The notes: generated from the letters alone by a model not told the origin. Numbered from the stretch's first letter, positions 34,232 to 48,260 are shown. The stretch: 64,000 bases of DNA from Zychaea mexicana (GCF_025766255.1 NW_026516794.1:1-64000); one strand, 5' to 3'. A program made the numbers and translations.

Positions 34232-35645
34232 ATTATTCATGGATTAGATCGGATTGAGGATGTATCTGAATCCGATCTGAAAGCTACGGATCGGATACAT
34301 GCGGATAAAGAAGGGGAAGCAAGTGCATTTAGATCTCAAATGTTGTTGCAATCCTGGTAGAGAAATGTGTTTATATGATCGAAATGAAACAGTAAGTAAA
34401 TGTAGAAGTGATTTGAGCTTAAAGAAACAGCCAAAAGATTATATACTTTGGAACAACAATTATACAACTTCTACTAAACTGTTATGCTTACTACTGACAG
34501 AGGAGTACTGAAAAGAACTGTAGGAAGAATACTATAATATAGAGAAAACCATGAGATAATCCAACTCTTTATACTGTTCCATATTTGCAGATAATGGCTA
34601 AATGATAAGTTTATTCATTCGTGCATTTATGAGGCTTTTGTAAAGGTAGTAATAAAAAAGGTGGAACATCATACGTCATTTGCAACAATAATATATCACA
34701 ATACCCATTTGATAAGCTGCCTCATAGTAATGATAATCAACACTATGTGTTATTGTAAAGTGTACGATCATATAGAATACTTGACATGGTGTAAAGTGTG
34801 TACAAGAATAAGACAAGACAGAAGACGAAAGGGAATAAGGTTAATACATTTACAAAATGACCAGGTAAGAGTGTACTAAGTGGTCTCAGTAAGAACAAAA
34901 CAAGATAGGACAAGCGAAGAAAATATGAGGATGAGGTAGGAGACAAGATATTTAGATGAACTGGTTTTTGCTTATTATTCGAAAACTATTTTATGATATA
35001 TATATATGGTAACTAGTAAAAAGGATGGTAGGGACTGATGATCATAATGGGATGATGCTAGTCATATTGAAGAAGTAGTTTTAGAATCGTTGTGGTTGAG
35101 AATTTATTATGGCACAAGAGCATGTAAATTACAAGCAATAGCAAGTATATTTTGGATCAATCAGCAACATATGCTACTTTTAGACAGCATAATAGTAAAT
35201 AAAGTTTGTATTAAGATAGAAGATCTTACTAATAAAGACTACATTCACAAATGGCATCATAATACCTCAAATATAAAAGTGTACTGAAAAGAGATGGACA
35301 GCATATGATTATATAGAAATGTATCTCTGAAAGGTTGTATTAGATAAACATATATTGGGTCGGTAAGTGTTTTCTTTGTAACTCAAAGCAATTATAAAAT
35401 TCATTAGTAGCAGTATGACAGTACCAGAATGCTGTTGCTGTTGTAATGTATACTGTAATCTTTACACTAGGAGCAGCGTTTAAAATACTCATGAAGCAAA
35501 GAATTCTTTCTTAAGAAACATTTGGATAGACAGATGAGTGGATTGGATAACCATCCTATCCGATCTGTATCTGTATCCATAGATCATGATGCGTATCCGC
35601 ACTTTCAGGTACAGATACAGATTGGATTATCAGATGTCGGATAAA
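34232..35645. repeat. possible non-autonomous element with GGAT-rich inverted ends
   Basis: The left end (34232-34320) and, inverted, the right end (35540-35645) both carry many GATCGGATA and GGATAC words, like subterminal repeats of hAT elements. They are followed outward by GACCCCTG near both borders. Exact ends and target duplication are not resolved. Interior frames are not convincing genes. Confidence 0.4.
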
Positions 35646-37064
35646 ACGAAGAACCATAGACCCCTGGTGGGGGCAAAGCCCCCCTACTACCCCCCTTTAT
35701 ACCTTCAAATAAGAACAGCTATATGTACCACCCCTTGGGTGGTAACTGTTACTGACTAGGTAGCATTTAGTCAAGGAACCTGGGCCCCAGCTTGGGTTGT
35801 ACAAAGCTTATTAGACCTAGTAGTATATAAAGTCTGGCTGAGCTGGGAAAATGGAAAAACCTCTTTTCCACTGAATCATTCACTAACCTGGATAAACGTT
35901 CCTTATAGATAAGGCCTTGGTCTATATCACTTGGTAGTAGGGATCCACACGGTTTGGTTCGGTTCTTAAGGGGAACTGAACCGACTAGAACCAATGAGAA
36001 CCGTAGAACCGAAGAATCAAATTGAAGAACCAAACCTGTCATATATATAAAAAAGACAAAATCTGGTATCTTTGAATGAAAGCTGATGTATGTGTGTTCA
36101 AATATCGTGGTATACTTGAATACTGCAGTAAAAAAGAATAGTTTATTATTGTACATTGAAAAGCGATTTCAAATTGAATAAGAGAAACAGAATGTACACA
36201 TTTTTTATGCAATATGGGTCATTTCATGGTTAGAAGATTAGAGCACAGTTTTTACAAAAAAAAGTGGTGTATAGTAGTTAGAGTGACGTAGTATTACTAG
36301 TATCATACAATATGTTATCGTATTATAGAGGGATTAAACCGCAACTGGCAGTACACACAGCTACTGCGACTCTACGCATATATAGTGTCTCATAAAAGGC
36401 AAAATGTCAATGGGTAAGATAATTCTGTTATGGGCCCCAGGATGTGCAATCTCAGACAGAATGCACAAACTTAATAAAACTGATCGAGAAGCCATGCTGA
36501 ATCTAGTAAAGTAGTACGTCATGGAGAAAATGCATTGTAGGTAGCAAAGTAGAGGAGCAAGTAATGATGCGCGTTATGGGCAGAGAAAGCAAGCTGCCAT
36601 CAAAAGAAGTATTTTTTTTTGTTCTTCTCTTCTTTACTATTTTTCCCTCCCTTCTGCTTTTGCAGGTTTTGTTAGGTTTTTGAATAAAGTATGGCTTGCA
36701 AATACACTACTTTATAGTGTTCAATAAGGAGTAACATTGTTCGTAACTTCCATTATAGCCTACTTTATACTAATTACCAAAATCGCCAAATGCAATCTTC
36801 TGCCTTTCAGTTCTTCGGTTCCAAGTATACAGAACCAGTTCGGTTCTTGGTAGGAACCGAACCGTATTTTCTCAGTTCCGGTTCTACGGTTCTGATACAG
36901 ATCCCTAGTCAATATAATCGCCATTATAGATGCAGATAGAAAATAAATATGTCTTCATAACAAGTTGTCCTTTAAGGCACTTGATTATTCAAAAAAAACC
37001 CGACGGAAAAAAAACTTTATTGAATTAAAAATAAAAAATCAAACAAAAAAGATTCTACATCTTG

Positions 37065-37691
37065 TCAATAAGTTGCTTCATTAAATCTAAGAAGCTCTGT
37101 TGTATGTGTCGCTGCTGTTGCTGCTGCTGATGATGATGACATCACTTGATCGTCGCTCGAAATACTGCTCGGCTCGACGACAAGGGACAAAGGTGCTGGC
37201 TGCTGCTCGTCCAAAGACTGTTCACTTTCTTAAGTGCCATCAGTAACAATTGGTGATGGCTGAGGTGTACACTCTTTCTTGAAATCTTCAATGATTACAT
37301 CCCATGTCCGGCCACAATGATTATTGTCTCTTGGATATGTAAGCTCATCATAATGCTTAGAGACTGCAGTTAGCAACGCCCTTTCTTCAGCCTCAATCTA
37401 ATGTTCAGGGTAGCTTTGTGTCGGGACGGAAGATTGAGCTGTGGTAGTGCCGTTGTTGCTTTCGTAGCTTTGCATGATGCTGTTGGACTGGGTATTGGCT
37501 TGAACAACAGCAGTACTGCTTCGATTGTTGGTACTATTACCATGACCACCACGACTGCCACGACTGCCACGACTGCTAGGACTGCCACTACCACGATCGC
37601 CATGACTTCCAGAGCCACTGCCACAACCTACACCACCAGGATTGACGATAACAATTGAGAGTTCACAAAGTGTTTGTTCTTGGGATGACAT
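37065..37691 (-). pseudogene. SANT/Myb-like domain protein relic
   Basis: ATG 37691 starts MSSQEQTLCELSIVIV, followed by a Gly/Ser/Arg-rich repeat stretch (Ser-Arg-Gly-Ser), a Gln/Ser/Thr-rich linker and a trihelix-like segment ALLTAVSKHYDELTYPRDNN then CGRTWDVIIEDFKKE. The tail is Gln/Ser-rich and ends at TGA 37065. Two further in-frame stops, TAG 37398 and TAA 37230, and no frameshift. The domain resembles Myb/SANT proteins encoded by several DNA transposons as end-binding partners. Its host element is the hAT-like unit around it. Confidence 0.55.
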
Positions 37692-38734
37692 TTTGAGAAA
37701 AGAAAGTTAATTACTCATCTTCCTGCTGAACGTACCTTACTTTTATATATACCTGAATCGCTTGCAGGAGAATTACATATACAGTTTTCACAAGCTGTTA
37801 GGAGGATTGCAAACACAAATCATAGTATCTTCACCTTCATAATGGGATCTTCACCTATCTCTATCATGCAATAATAGACTATCTGCCGCTTTTTTTGCAA
37901 CTGGTGTTTTAGTTTTTTATCAATATTCACAGTTACATCAATTATGCTGGTAGATACAACCGTAGCTGTCAGTTATACATCAGCAAAGGAATCAGAACCC
38001 TTTTTGAAGTATAATTGATGGTTATATCTAGGGGAAACTTGCATCAGTTTTCACTTATCTTTGATATCCGCTATCATTACCCGTTTTAGCAACGGTGATC
38101 TCTCAAGCAAATGGGTCGACACACGCACATTTGGAATTAGCCATGGTTTCACAGTGGGATACAATTTTTTTTTATTTCTTCTGAATTTCCATTCTAAGAA
38201 TTGTGTGTCGACGTTGACTCACATTGCTTGAGAGGACCCTTAGTCTTTTCAGGATAATATTGTTTGTAATTTCCATTGAAGAACATTTAATAACCCTAAA
38301 CATAATTACTAATTTATAATAGAAAAGGTTTATTACAATTAAGAATATGTAATGAGCTTATACACCCCCAACAACCCATTACCTCTTTATCTCAAAATCA
38401 AGAACATTTCGTCAGTAAGCTCCTCATGTTAGGAGGGATATACTCACTACTGTTCTGCAGTGATTTAATCATTGATTATTTTTCTTTTTGTTTTATATTT
38501 TCTTGCTTAATATAAATAAAAATTAAATAGAATCTATTTTTTTATATGATAAAAAAAATAACAATTTTGAGATTTAAACTAAATTAAAAAATGTATTACA
38601 TCACTTTTTATATTTAAACTAAATCTTTATAATTTTTAATAATAATTATTTTTTTAAAAGTATTTATTATAATGTTCTTAATTATATTTACTTTATTAAA
38701 TACAGTTTAACACAATAATTAATCATTATTGTTT

Positions 38735-38924
38735 ATTCTTCATTATAGCCTTCTTTATACTAATTACTAAAATTACTAAATGCAATCTTCTACCTCTCGG
38801 TTCTTCGGTTCTATGTATACAAAACTAGTTTGGTTCCGGTTTGGCTCTTGGTAGGAATCGAACTGTATTTTCTCAGTTTCGGTTCGGTTCAGTTCTGGTT
38901 CTATAGATCTGATACAGATCCCTG
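38735..38924. repeat. duplicate of the hAT-like right end
   Basis: Matches 36745-36907 in direct orientation (shared CTTTATACTAATTAC, AAATGCAATCTTCT, GTTCTTCGGTTC). Confidence 0.7.
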
Positions 38925-39444
38925 CTAGGTAGTGGAAGTTTCGATTCATTAATCAATAGTATATAAGTTATAAGCAAGTCAGCAAGAGCATGTGCAAGGA
39001 GAAGGCAAGCTGAATAACTAAGTACAACATCAAGAAACAAGGCAAGTCTAGTCAAGTTTTCGATCAATACTAGTAGACTAGCAACTAGAGAGATTTGCAT
39101 CTTGGAGCCAAGAGAAGAGAGTATAAGACCTACATATAGGTATAGACTCTGCTAGTTAAGCAAGTACCAGTAAATAGACTATGGGAGTTAATCATCTTCT
39201 ATTAAATAGAGCATGGTCCTTACGATTTCAATCCCAGTGTAAAATCCAAATATGGTCATCCTGTAGGCAATTCCTCAGTAAAACAGCTTTTCAATCCTAG
39301 CTTAAAAACCGGATTTGGAAATAGCAACATGTTTGTTTTCTGTTTGCCCGTACAAAGTGTGTTTTTCACTATTCAGGAACGTGTGCATATTACGTTGCTG
39401 TCTTTTAATACAAATAACTGTGCTTTCAAATATTCAATAGTACG
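38925..39444. other. non-coding stretch upstream of the Helitron gene
   Basis: No gene. The Helitron 5' end (expected TC) should lie here but I cannot place it. Confidence 0.4.
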
Positions 39445-42400
39445 ATGAATCCGCAAGAGGTGTGTTACTTAACTTAATCAATTGCCAACAATATTTGAGG
39501 CTTTTTCTTGAAAATCGTTGCAAAAAGCTTAAATCCACTATGATAACTAATTTTTTTTTTGTTGGGATGTTGAAGCAATTTACTACTCATCAAAACTGTA
39601 ACTGTGGTTCAAATGAAGACAATAGACTATGCTCCACTCATTCTTGCAATGTTCGTCGTAGAGTAGGCAATGTATGTTTTACGCGTCTATATATATTTAT
39701 ATTACTGCACTCTGTTTACTTTGAGAAATCGCTATGTAGATTGTTTTTGAGGACCCCACTGCTCCTGCTACTTTGAGAACTTGCGTCTGTGGCTCGACCA
39801 CCCACCAAAGACGTTCCTATGGGCTTTGCCCCCTTAACCCTCGCAACCAAGGTATTTTACCTGAATTGATCAGTTTGGTATATGATATTGTTGCTAATAA
39901 AACTACAGTTGCCACACTTCCTACTTCTCTTTCTTCAGTAGCTGTCACCATTGTTGCCGTCGATGCTCAGCCATCCGCTCCTCCTCTACCAGCACCACCT
40001 GCCATTATCAACGCTCAACTGCCTCCTGTCGTCGCTACCAACTCTCCGTCTCCTCCACCTACACGTGCCGCCAATCCTCCTCCAGCAACGCCTGCTGCTG
40101 TTACTGCCACCCCACTAGTTACACGTTGCTTCAGTTGCTGGGCACCAACGCACACGCGCCGCACCCACTGCCTCTGTCCATTTAACCCAAGCAATGTCGA
40201 GTGTGAGCATGGGGCGCAATACTGCATTGCGCATGTAGTCCCCTTTGATCCAGAAGACGTTTTTGGGCCAAATGTATGCTATACTGCCGGCGACTCCTTC
40301 CATCATCATGTGTTGCCATGTATGGATACTGTTTGTCCATATTGTGGTGCACTAATGTGGTTGGATGAAAAGCTCACGATATCATTCATACACAATCCTC
40401 GCGCTCCTCCTGTTCCTCTCCGTAACCTCCTAACAAATCGTAACAGTAATGATCCCGTTAGTGTCAACTTCCATTTTAACATTAGGGCATATAACAGTAT
40501 GTTTGCATTTGCATCCATTCTTAGTGGCAACGTCGATCCTGTCTTAGCAAGTGGTGCAGGCGGCATACCCACTTACCATATCAATGGTACATTGTATCAT
40601 GCTGTTGGTGCACTAAGACCTGATAGCCAGGTGCAAGCGAACTATTCGTAGATTTATTTCGCGGATACACAGGAGCAATTGACAAGATGTACGACTTTGT
40701 ATTCTGGGCTCCTCCACGATACGATCGAAATGCTGCAAGGTGTAATGGAGATGCACAATCCTTTGGCGCGCACATTCGTTTCTGCTGTTGAAACCCACAG
40801 TGATCAGCCACTTGGAACACTTCAGGCTGTAATTCGTCGAAGCGACTTGGGCCATCGCTACGATCAATAGGGTTACCCTGAAGTAGCAGCAATGGTGGTA
40901 GAACGTACTGTGAATGGCACTGCACAGGAGCATGACTTCGTCATTCACGATTATGCAGAAGGTCTTCGCTATATCAGCTCCTTGCACACATCGTATATAC
41001 TGCTCCATTACGTCCTGATGTTCCCATTTGGCGATAATGGATGGTTCCAAGGTGTGATTTGCGAGCTGGTGTCGCACGACACGATCTAAGTAACGCTGCG
41101 TGAGCACTGCATGTACTTGCTTATGGTCCATAATGGCGATCGCAAATCGTTCCTGCACTACTATGGCCGTCTCTTCCAGCAGATGGTGGTTGGCAACTAC
41201 GCATGTATCAAATTTTCCTGCCTTAACTTCATCCTCACCCACCAACGAACAATACGTGCTGAGTTGTATAGTGGTGTTGGTGATAACGTCGATCCCAGGC
41301 AAATCCGTCGTGCAGTCATTTTGCCAGCGTCATTTACAGGTGGCCCTCACTACATAAAGCAGATGCTACAGGATGGGTTAGCAATTGTTCGCCAGCGGGG
41401 TAACCCAACGCTTTTCATTACGTTTACTTGCAATCTAAGATAGCCTGAAATCGTTGTGGAGCTTTTTCCTAGCCAGCAAGCATACAACCGACCAGATATT
41501 GCAACTCGGGTGTTTCACCTTAAACTCACCCAGTTGCTCAAGGATATCAAGGAGTCAAAATGGTTTGGTCAAGTCGCTGGATACTTGGCACCTGTCGAGT
41601 TCCAGAAGCATGGTTTGCTGCACGTCCACATCCTGGTCATTTTGGAGTAAGAAGACCGTCCACGCAACCCCACCGACTACGACCAATTTGTATATGCTGA
41701 GTTGCTGAATCCCGTCACACAACCACAGTTGTATCACACGGTGACAGCGTGCATGATACATTGCCCATGTGGTCCAGGGACCAATGCTGTGTGCATGAAG
41801 GATAACCAGTGCTCACAAAGCTATCCAAAACCATTTAACAACGAGACACGCGTCAACCGAGATGAATATCCCATCTACCGACGCCGTGAAAATCAACAAA
41901 ACCGCCACCTCTTCCCTACTTCCAACTTCCTCGCCGACAACCAACATGTTGTGCTGTACAACCCGTATCTTAGCCATAAGTACGATGCACACATTAATGT
42001 TGAAATTTGCACATCCAACCGCGCCATCAAGTATTTGTGCAAATACATCACTAAGGGCACCGACCGAGCACAAATACAAACCACCGCAACCACCACCAAT
42101 ACCGATAATGCCGCTGCTGAGCCGGTCAATGAAGTAGAGCAGTTTCAAAACGCTCGATACATTGGTCCGTGCGAGGCTATCCATCGTACGTTCGAGTTTG
42201 ATGTGCATATGCACTATCCAACAGTCGTACGTTTGGACCTTCACTTACCTGGTGAACAGATTGTCAATCTACGTGATGATATGACACCACAGAAAGTTCG
42301 TGCAGTGTGTGACGTGGCAGAATCCGGCACCAAGCTTCTTGCCTTTTTCCGCCTTTACAGCGAAAATCGTGCAACAGAAGAGTATCTTTACTCAGAGATC

Positions 42401-43771
42401 CCATGCCACTACACCTGGGACAACAGAAATCGCCGTTGGAATCCTCGCACCAACCCTCCCGTCCAAAATGTTGTTACGCGTATATTCCATGCTTCCCTCT
42501 CGAACATGGAATTATATTGCCTTCGCCTCCTTCTGCTGTCTGTCCGTGCTCCCACTGGTTTTGTTTCTCTGAGGCAGTATGAGGGAACAACATATGCGAC
42601 GTTCCAGGAAGCTGCTGTTGCCCGTGGCCTTCTGGAGTCCGACGAGGAATGGGATCGCTGTATGGCTGAGGTTGTCCAGGTTGCCCCATCAGCTGCAGCA
42701 ATTAGACAGCTTTTTGTCTATATTCTGACGAACTGCTCTCCTGCTGACCCAGCATCGCTGTGGACCACCTATCGCGAGCGTATGGCAGACGACTACTTCT
42801 TTGAGATGCGCAGGACGCTCTCTATTCCCAATGAAGCCGAATTGTCTGAGCAACAACTCGAACAGATCTACCAGCGCACCCTTGGTGACATTGAGACCCG
42901 GTTGCAGGTCACCGGTCATCATCTCTCCGAGTTTCCGTCGTTGCCGCAGACCTTTGTGACGGAGCTGGATCTGCTACCACGCCTTGAAGGTCTGGCACTC
43001 CTTGAAGGTCGTGAATATGAGGTGAATGAGCAGAATCGCATCCTGCAAACGCTGCTACCTACTCTCAACGACGAACAGCGAGCTGCATATGATGCTATCA
43101 CCAATGCAATGGATGTTTTCGCTCTACACTACTTCTCTCGCGTTTTCTTTGTGAATGGAGCCGGTGGTACTGGCAAATCGCAGTTGTTTAAAACGCTGTT
43201 GAGCTGTGTCCGATCGCGTGGTGAAATAGCACTGCCTGTTGCTACATCGGGTATTGCTGCAATTCTGCTTCCTGGTGGCCGTACCGCGCACAGTCGTTTT
43301 AAGATTCCCATAAACGCTGATGCTGATACGACATGTAACCTTCGTCTTGGTGGGCCACATGCATATCTGGTACAACAAGCCTCTCTCATTATTTGGGATG
43401 AGGCTGTTATGTGCAGTAAGCACAATTTTGAGGCTGTCGACCGGTCATTGCGTGACATCATGGGCGCCATTGATCCAGTATATGGACAGATTCCTTTTGG
43501 TGGCAAGGTCGTGGTGTTTGGTGGCGATTTCCGTCAAGTGCTTCCTGTTGTCAAGAGGGGTACACGTTCAGAGATAGTAGGCGAGACCATCCGTTCAGCT
43601 ACCTTTTGGGAGAATCATGTCCAGGTCTTGCACCTCACTGTCAATATGCGCGTGCGTCAGGCTGGCCCTGATGCCGCTGCATTTGCTGATACCCTCCTTG
43701 CAATTGGTGATGGGCAGCCACCTCATACTGAAGCTATTTAGATTCCTGCAGAGAAGAATAAACATTATTAA
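39445..43771 (+). pseudogene. Helitron Rep-helicase, 5' part (Rep domain and first half of helicase)
   Basis: Rolling-circle transposon protein. Exon 1 39445-39459, intron 39460-39575 (116 nt), exon 2 39576-39671, intron 39672-39739 (68 nt, GTATGT), exon 3 from 39740. Three related Cys/His modules come first (NCNCGSNEDNRLC; RTCVCGSTTHQRRSYGLC; TRCFSCWAPTHTRRTHC). The Rep domain has the H-x-H motif (HVH at 41621) and the two-Tyr motif KYLCKYITKG (near 42030). The helicase has Walker A GAGGTGKS (about 43158), Walker B IIWDEA and FGGDFRQVLP. All of exon 3 is in one frame but holds six stops: TAG 40649, TAG 40868, TAA 41087, TAG 41441, TAA 41648, TAG 43739. Crypton B interrupts it. Confidence 0.88.
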
Positions 43772-43772
43772 T

Positions 43773-45301
43773 AAGTATAAAATCTTGAGGTCCACCAAAG
43801 TCCACCTGGGTCCACTATTTTTTTAAATCCCGATAGCAGGACCACAGTGATATCCAGCGATATCATTGGTTATACCGAATGATATCTGCAAATATCAATT
43901 GTTGGGGACCGTTTTTATAAGTAGAGCCGTGGACCTGCTTGTTATTAATAAAAGAAGAGCTTGGTATCTTTAGAATAATTACAGAAAACCTTCAAAATGC
44001 TTTAAATGAACCGGGCATTGATTCCATGTATTCAAGGAAAGGTTAATGTCATCCGAGATTGCAGAATAAGTTTTTTAAATCGTGCTGTTCTTAATGAATG
44101 AGCTGCTCTAGGTCGTGTAATTTGTATCATGCTAGCTACATACAGCAACTGTACCACTCAAAGAGCCTACATTTTAGTGATCTCCCCAATACTTTCAATG
44201 TTAGATGACAGTGATATGGATGCCATGGTGTTAGCAAAACTATTACACTCTAACATACACGTAGATCCAACATCAGTGTCTACACTTCAGACTAACCCTA
44301 TCTTTCTTCTGTCTCGTCAGGTACCTTGTTGATAGCTTTCAAAAAGCATTGGTATAGATGGCACATTGATTCAGTGGATTGGACGGTATACGCTATTCTA
44401 TCTATGCTTGAGATATTAACAATGTTTTCTCTCCTTTCCTGTACTTTGAACATGTAACAGACACTAGGTAGAGATAGTTAGTGTTGTGTAGGAACATGTC
44501 ATATCTTGATCCTTTCTTTGCCTGACTGATGAATAACAGCAACTTATTGCTGCCATTGCAACGATTATAAAACCACTTTGTAACCACTATCGACCGATGA
44601 ACTAGCTATAAGCAGTTCTAATGACTATCCTTCCTTGATAACTGCTCAAGATTTATGTATTCACAATGCATTTTGACAGCGGAAGGCGCGAAAAACCAGC
44701 GCAACATCTGCAGCAGTACGAACATTTTTGGAGAGAAAAACTAATCTACATCGCCTTCATTTAAACAACATATTTCTGTTCCCAGTAATACATTATCGCC
44801 ATGCTGCTAACCATGTATCGTTCGTGGTATACTGTACACAGTCGTCTCGAGTGTCCATTATTAAATTACTATAATTAGAGCCATATCCAGTACTGCGTGT
44901 ATATATATAATCTAATTCCTACATCTTAAGCTCTGCATCAAGTGCAACTAATTTATCAAATGCATTTCATCATGCTTCAGAAAACGTACTATAGTAAGCA
45001 TTCCCTATTCCAAACCATTGACAATCATTTTTAGGACAGGCCTCGTGAGCCCACGAAACAAAAGTTATATATTCTTTGAAAAAAAAAAGGGCCAAACAAG
45101 GCTACGAAACAAGCAAAAGTTAAAAAGAAAAAAAAAGCGAGGCAAAAACCATCATGGCCAACAGACCACAACATGGAAGTAATACAATAAAAAAAATATG
45201 GCCAAGCAAGGCCAATGTTAGAAAGTTGAAAAAAAGTATGTCAAAGGGAAAGCTAGCGAGTGAAAAAAAGGAAAAGATGGTGAAATGAATATACAAAAAG
45301 T
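43773..45301. other. Crypton B 3' non-coding region
   Basis: Counterpart of 5304-6833, including the 28-bp interrupted palindrome (43859-43886). No supported gene. Confidence 0.6.
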
Positions 45302-48060
45302 TTAAAGTGTATCAAAAAAACATAAGTCTTTTGATAGTGAATCTAATGAGGTAATGCCGACAGCGAGATAGTGTCTATGTATAGTGTCCAACGCTTCTGG
45401 TACTCTTTCTTGCATTCCTTTTCTTTCGATATAATCTTGAACTTTCCGAATAATCGCTCATCTTCTACGAAACCATTTGCCGTCTGAATCACTTTTTCGC
45501 CATGCAGTTTTGTACACTTCTTCCATTCTAATCATAGACATGCCGCCATTCCAACCGTCAAACCATTCAGTCCATAATTGTGGGATTGTTTGGACGTTTG
45601 TGCGGTTCATGGATGGATATATGGGCTGTTGTTGTTGGGGGTGATGTTGATGGTGATGAGTTGGTGCTGATGCTGCTGACGATGATGATGACGATGTTGG
45701 TGCTGGTGCTGCTGACGACGACGACGAAGATGATGATGGCGCTGGTGCTGCTGATGGCAGTGCCACAGTTGCTGTCATGGTGGATGGGAGGGAGGAGGAC
45801 GAGGACGGGAGCGAAACCGAGCCCCAACCTTCCTGCTGCTGTTGTTGTTGCTGATCTTGTTGTTGTTGCTGCTGCTGACCTGCCAAGTTGAGCGTGACGC
45901 TCAAGGACGCTTGTCTACTGGCAATGCAGTCCCAATACTGTACAATATCTCCTATACGACTCATGTTTGGTGCAAGCTGCGCAAGTGCTTCCAGAGTGGG
46001 TATGGCGTTAGAGAAAGATTGTACGATGCAATTGGTGTCTTGTTGCTGAGCAGCGATTTGTTGTTGTATTTGTTGTTGCAAGATGGCAAGTCTATTTTCA
46101 ATGATCGCCACGGCACGTTGAAGTAACAGATCAGTGGGCTCTTCGTTGTTTTCAAGTGCATGATTCAAGTTATTTTTTAAAAGGATAATTAGTATATAAA
46201 CGAAAGACTGTAGTCCACCAGCACATACTGTTCAAATTCAAGATACAAAGGATCTTGCCACAAATGATGACCTGGACAGCGCTTTTTCATCAAAACCGAA
46301 TCTTGCAAAAATACAACACGCAACTGCACAAGAAGACGCAAAAACGAATCAGCTGCGCACGAGTCCTCCACTTGTTTGGCATCCAGCAATGCCTGCCACC
46401 GATCGACTTCAGTAAAAACCTTCTTGCAAAGCTCAAGGGGTGGTGTAACAGCAGCACGAGGTAAGTGGAATCGGCCAGCCTCTCTAGTGAATCCTGCCAT
46501 AGTCCACAAGATATCACGAGGCAAATTGGTTAGATAACTGGTCGATAAAGCAGAATTATTCCAACGACCTAATCGCCAGATAGACTCTTCGCTCGTTCCA
46601 GATATCTCTGCTATGCGTGCTGACGAACACCTCATAGTGTGAGTGACCACTTTACTGTGAATGCCGACTGACTTGAATGCTTCTAAAATACACTCGCGAT
46701 GACGATCATACGTAATGGACTGCGTGTTGCGATCTCTGCCTCTGATGAGCTTGATGTCGAACCAATCTCGATTGCTTTGGAAACAAGGGAATGCCTCACC
46801 GGCAACGTGCCACCGATGGAAGAGATAGAAGGAAAGCATCATCAAAGGATAGATAACCACATTGGCGTTACGCATCGCAGCAGCAAACTCCACACGGCCC
46901 TCTTGGTTTGTTTTTTTCCTTGCTTAAGCACCATCACCAATGCATGACATTCAGTGACACCCTCACACTTAAGAAGTAACATTTGTAAATCGGCAAGTTC
47001 CATTATACGAACGTTTTCGCCCCGTAGAAGTCCATAGTGTTGCAGAAGAAAAGCAGTGCAATTTCGCAGTCCTTGTTGCTTGTTGGTGGCCAGAAAATGA
47101 TCTACAATACGCTCCATCTCAGCTGATGTCGAATACCCATCTGCTGTTGTACGCATGCCTCTGTCTTCGTAGTTTTGTCGACTAAGCTCGTTTTCCACAC
47201 GTTTCAAATGATCAACCAGTGCATGAACAAGCGGGCCACGCGGATGCGGACGATTAAAGCAAGGGTCTGTTTTGGCTTGTTCAAAATGGAGATCGACAAT
47301 GGAAGTAATGTATTGTTTAATGGTAGCAAGCTTGACTTTGGGGGCGGGGGCATCAGGCGCAACAGGTTGCTCAACGGTATAACCTGGAGCATCGTGTACA
47401 GGTAGAGCAGCAGATGATGACATGACGGCGGTGGCGGGCGAGAGAACAGCAGCAGACGAGGATGATAGCATGATGGCGGTAGTAGGCGAGAGAACAACAG
47501 CAGCAGGCGAGGATGATGGCATGGTGGTGGTGGTGGTACGCATGGCGGGAGTGGGTGACGAGGCGGGCGACAGCACAGAATTCTCTGGCTCTTTTCTCTT
47601 TCTTCCAGGTTTACGCTTCTCTCTGAAGACGACCTAAAAAGAACACAATTGTAAGACATGCGTACATATATAGATTGCGAACAGATATGTGGCTAACCTC
47701 TTCCACAAGAAAAAGATGAAGCTTTCTGTCGTTGATCAACTGGTTAGTGTGATCATTTGGACAGCGTCTTCGGCACCACTCGAGAAATTCTTCCTGCCTG
47801 GGAGAATATGATATAACTGTATTCTACAGACGGCTTCCTCGTGGTTGTTCGTATGTAGCTCGGGCAGCAGATTCAGCAGCAGCTTGATACTCCATTTGCG
47901 AGCTCATGAAAGAAGTATACTGTAGAAGAGGGGGAGGGACAGGGAGAGAAAGAGGATGTGGTGAGGCACCATTACTCGCCACCACACAGCCCGGGCGATT
48001 AGCCAAATAGGCGGTGCTTCTCCTAGCGGGAGTAACAGTGCTACCACAACCTCTGCTCAT
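45302..48060 (-). pseudogene. Crypton tyrosine recombinase with GCR1_C domain (copy B)
   Basis: Same gene as copy A, start ATG 48060, 64-nt intron 47634-47697. The catalytic Arg (LLRGE), H-x-x-R (THTMR) and Tyr (TSYLTNLP) are all kept, and the linker frame into GCR1_C is intact where copy A is shifted. Lesions differ from copy A: TAG at about 47824 (CAG in A), two extra A in the run 46911-46917, and TGA at 45455-45457 inside the FRRR stretch of GCR1_C (CGA in A). The Ser/Thr/Pro linker is shorter and WQDPLFRDPLYLE has lost five residues. Confidence 0.87.
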
Positions 48061-48260
48061 ATTGTTAAGATAGTGAACGATTTAATGAGGAATGGAAATG
48101 AGATGAAGGAAACAGAATCTGACAGATGTGCCTGACTAAAGAAAAGTGGCGAAGCTTCGAAAATTCTTTTTTTTTCCTAGATATCAAGATTGGGTCCCCG
48201 CTATGCTGTGGACCTGAGTCCAGACCTGCACTAAACACAAAATGATATTGCCAAAATATT

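Larger units (their letters stand above)
35938..38924. mobile_element. hAT-like element, 2,987 bp, with SANT-domain relic
   Basis: The left end TAGGGATCC and the right end GATCCCTG are flanked by CTTGGTAG (35930-35937) and CTAGGTAG (38925-38932), an 8-bp duplication with one mismatch, the hAT hallmark. Both ends hold arrays of GGTTCGGTTC and its complement. An internal right-type terminus ends at 36907 (ATCCCTA), so a 970 bp MITE may be nested or the right end may be duplicated. No hAT transposase is inside. Confidence 0.6.
43772..48260 (-). mobile_element. Crypton element, copy B, inserted in the Helitron helicase gene
   Basis: A 4.49 kb copy in opposite orientation to copy A and 37 kb from it. 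Ends equal those of copy A. The Helitron frame stops at its left side and resumes near 48906, after a further 645 bp AT-rich piece. The two copies together form a long inverted repeat in the window. Confidence 0.85.

Noticed and set aside
36901..36907. Simple 970 bp hAT MITE at 35938-36907 as the whole story
   Set aside because: Its flanks do not form an 8-bp duplication, whereas the outer pair 35930/38925 does with one mismatch.
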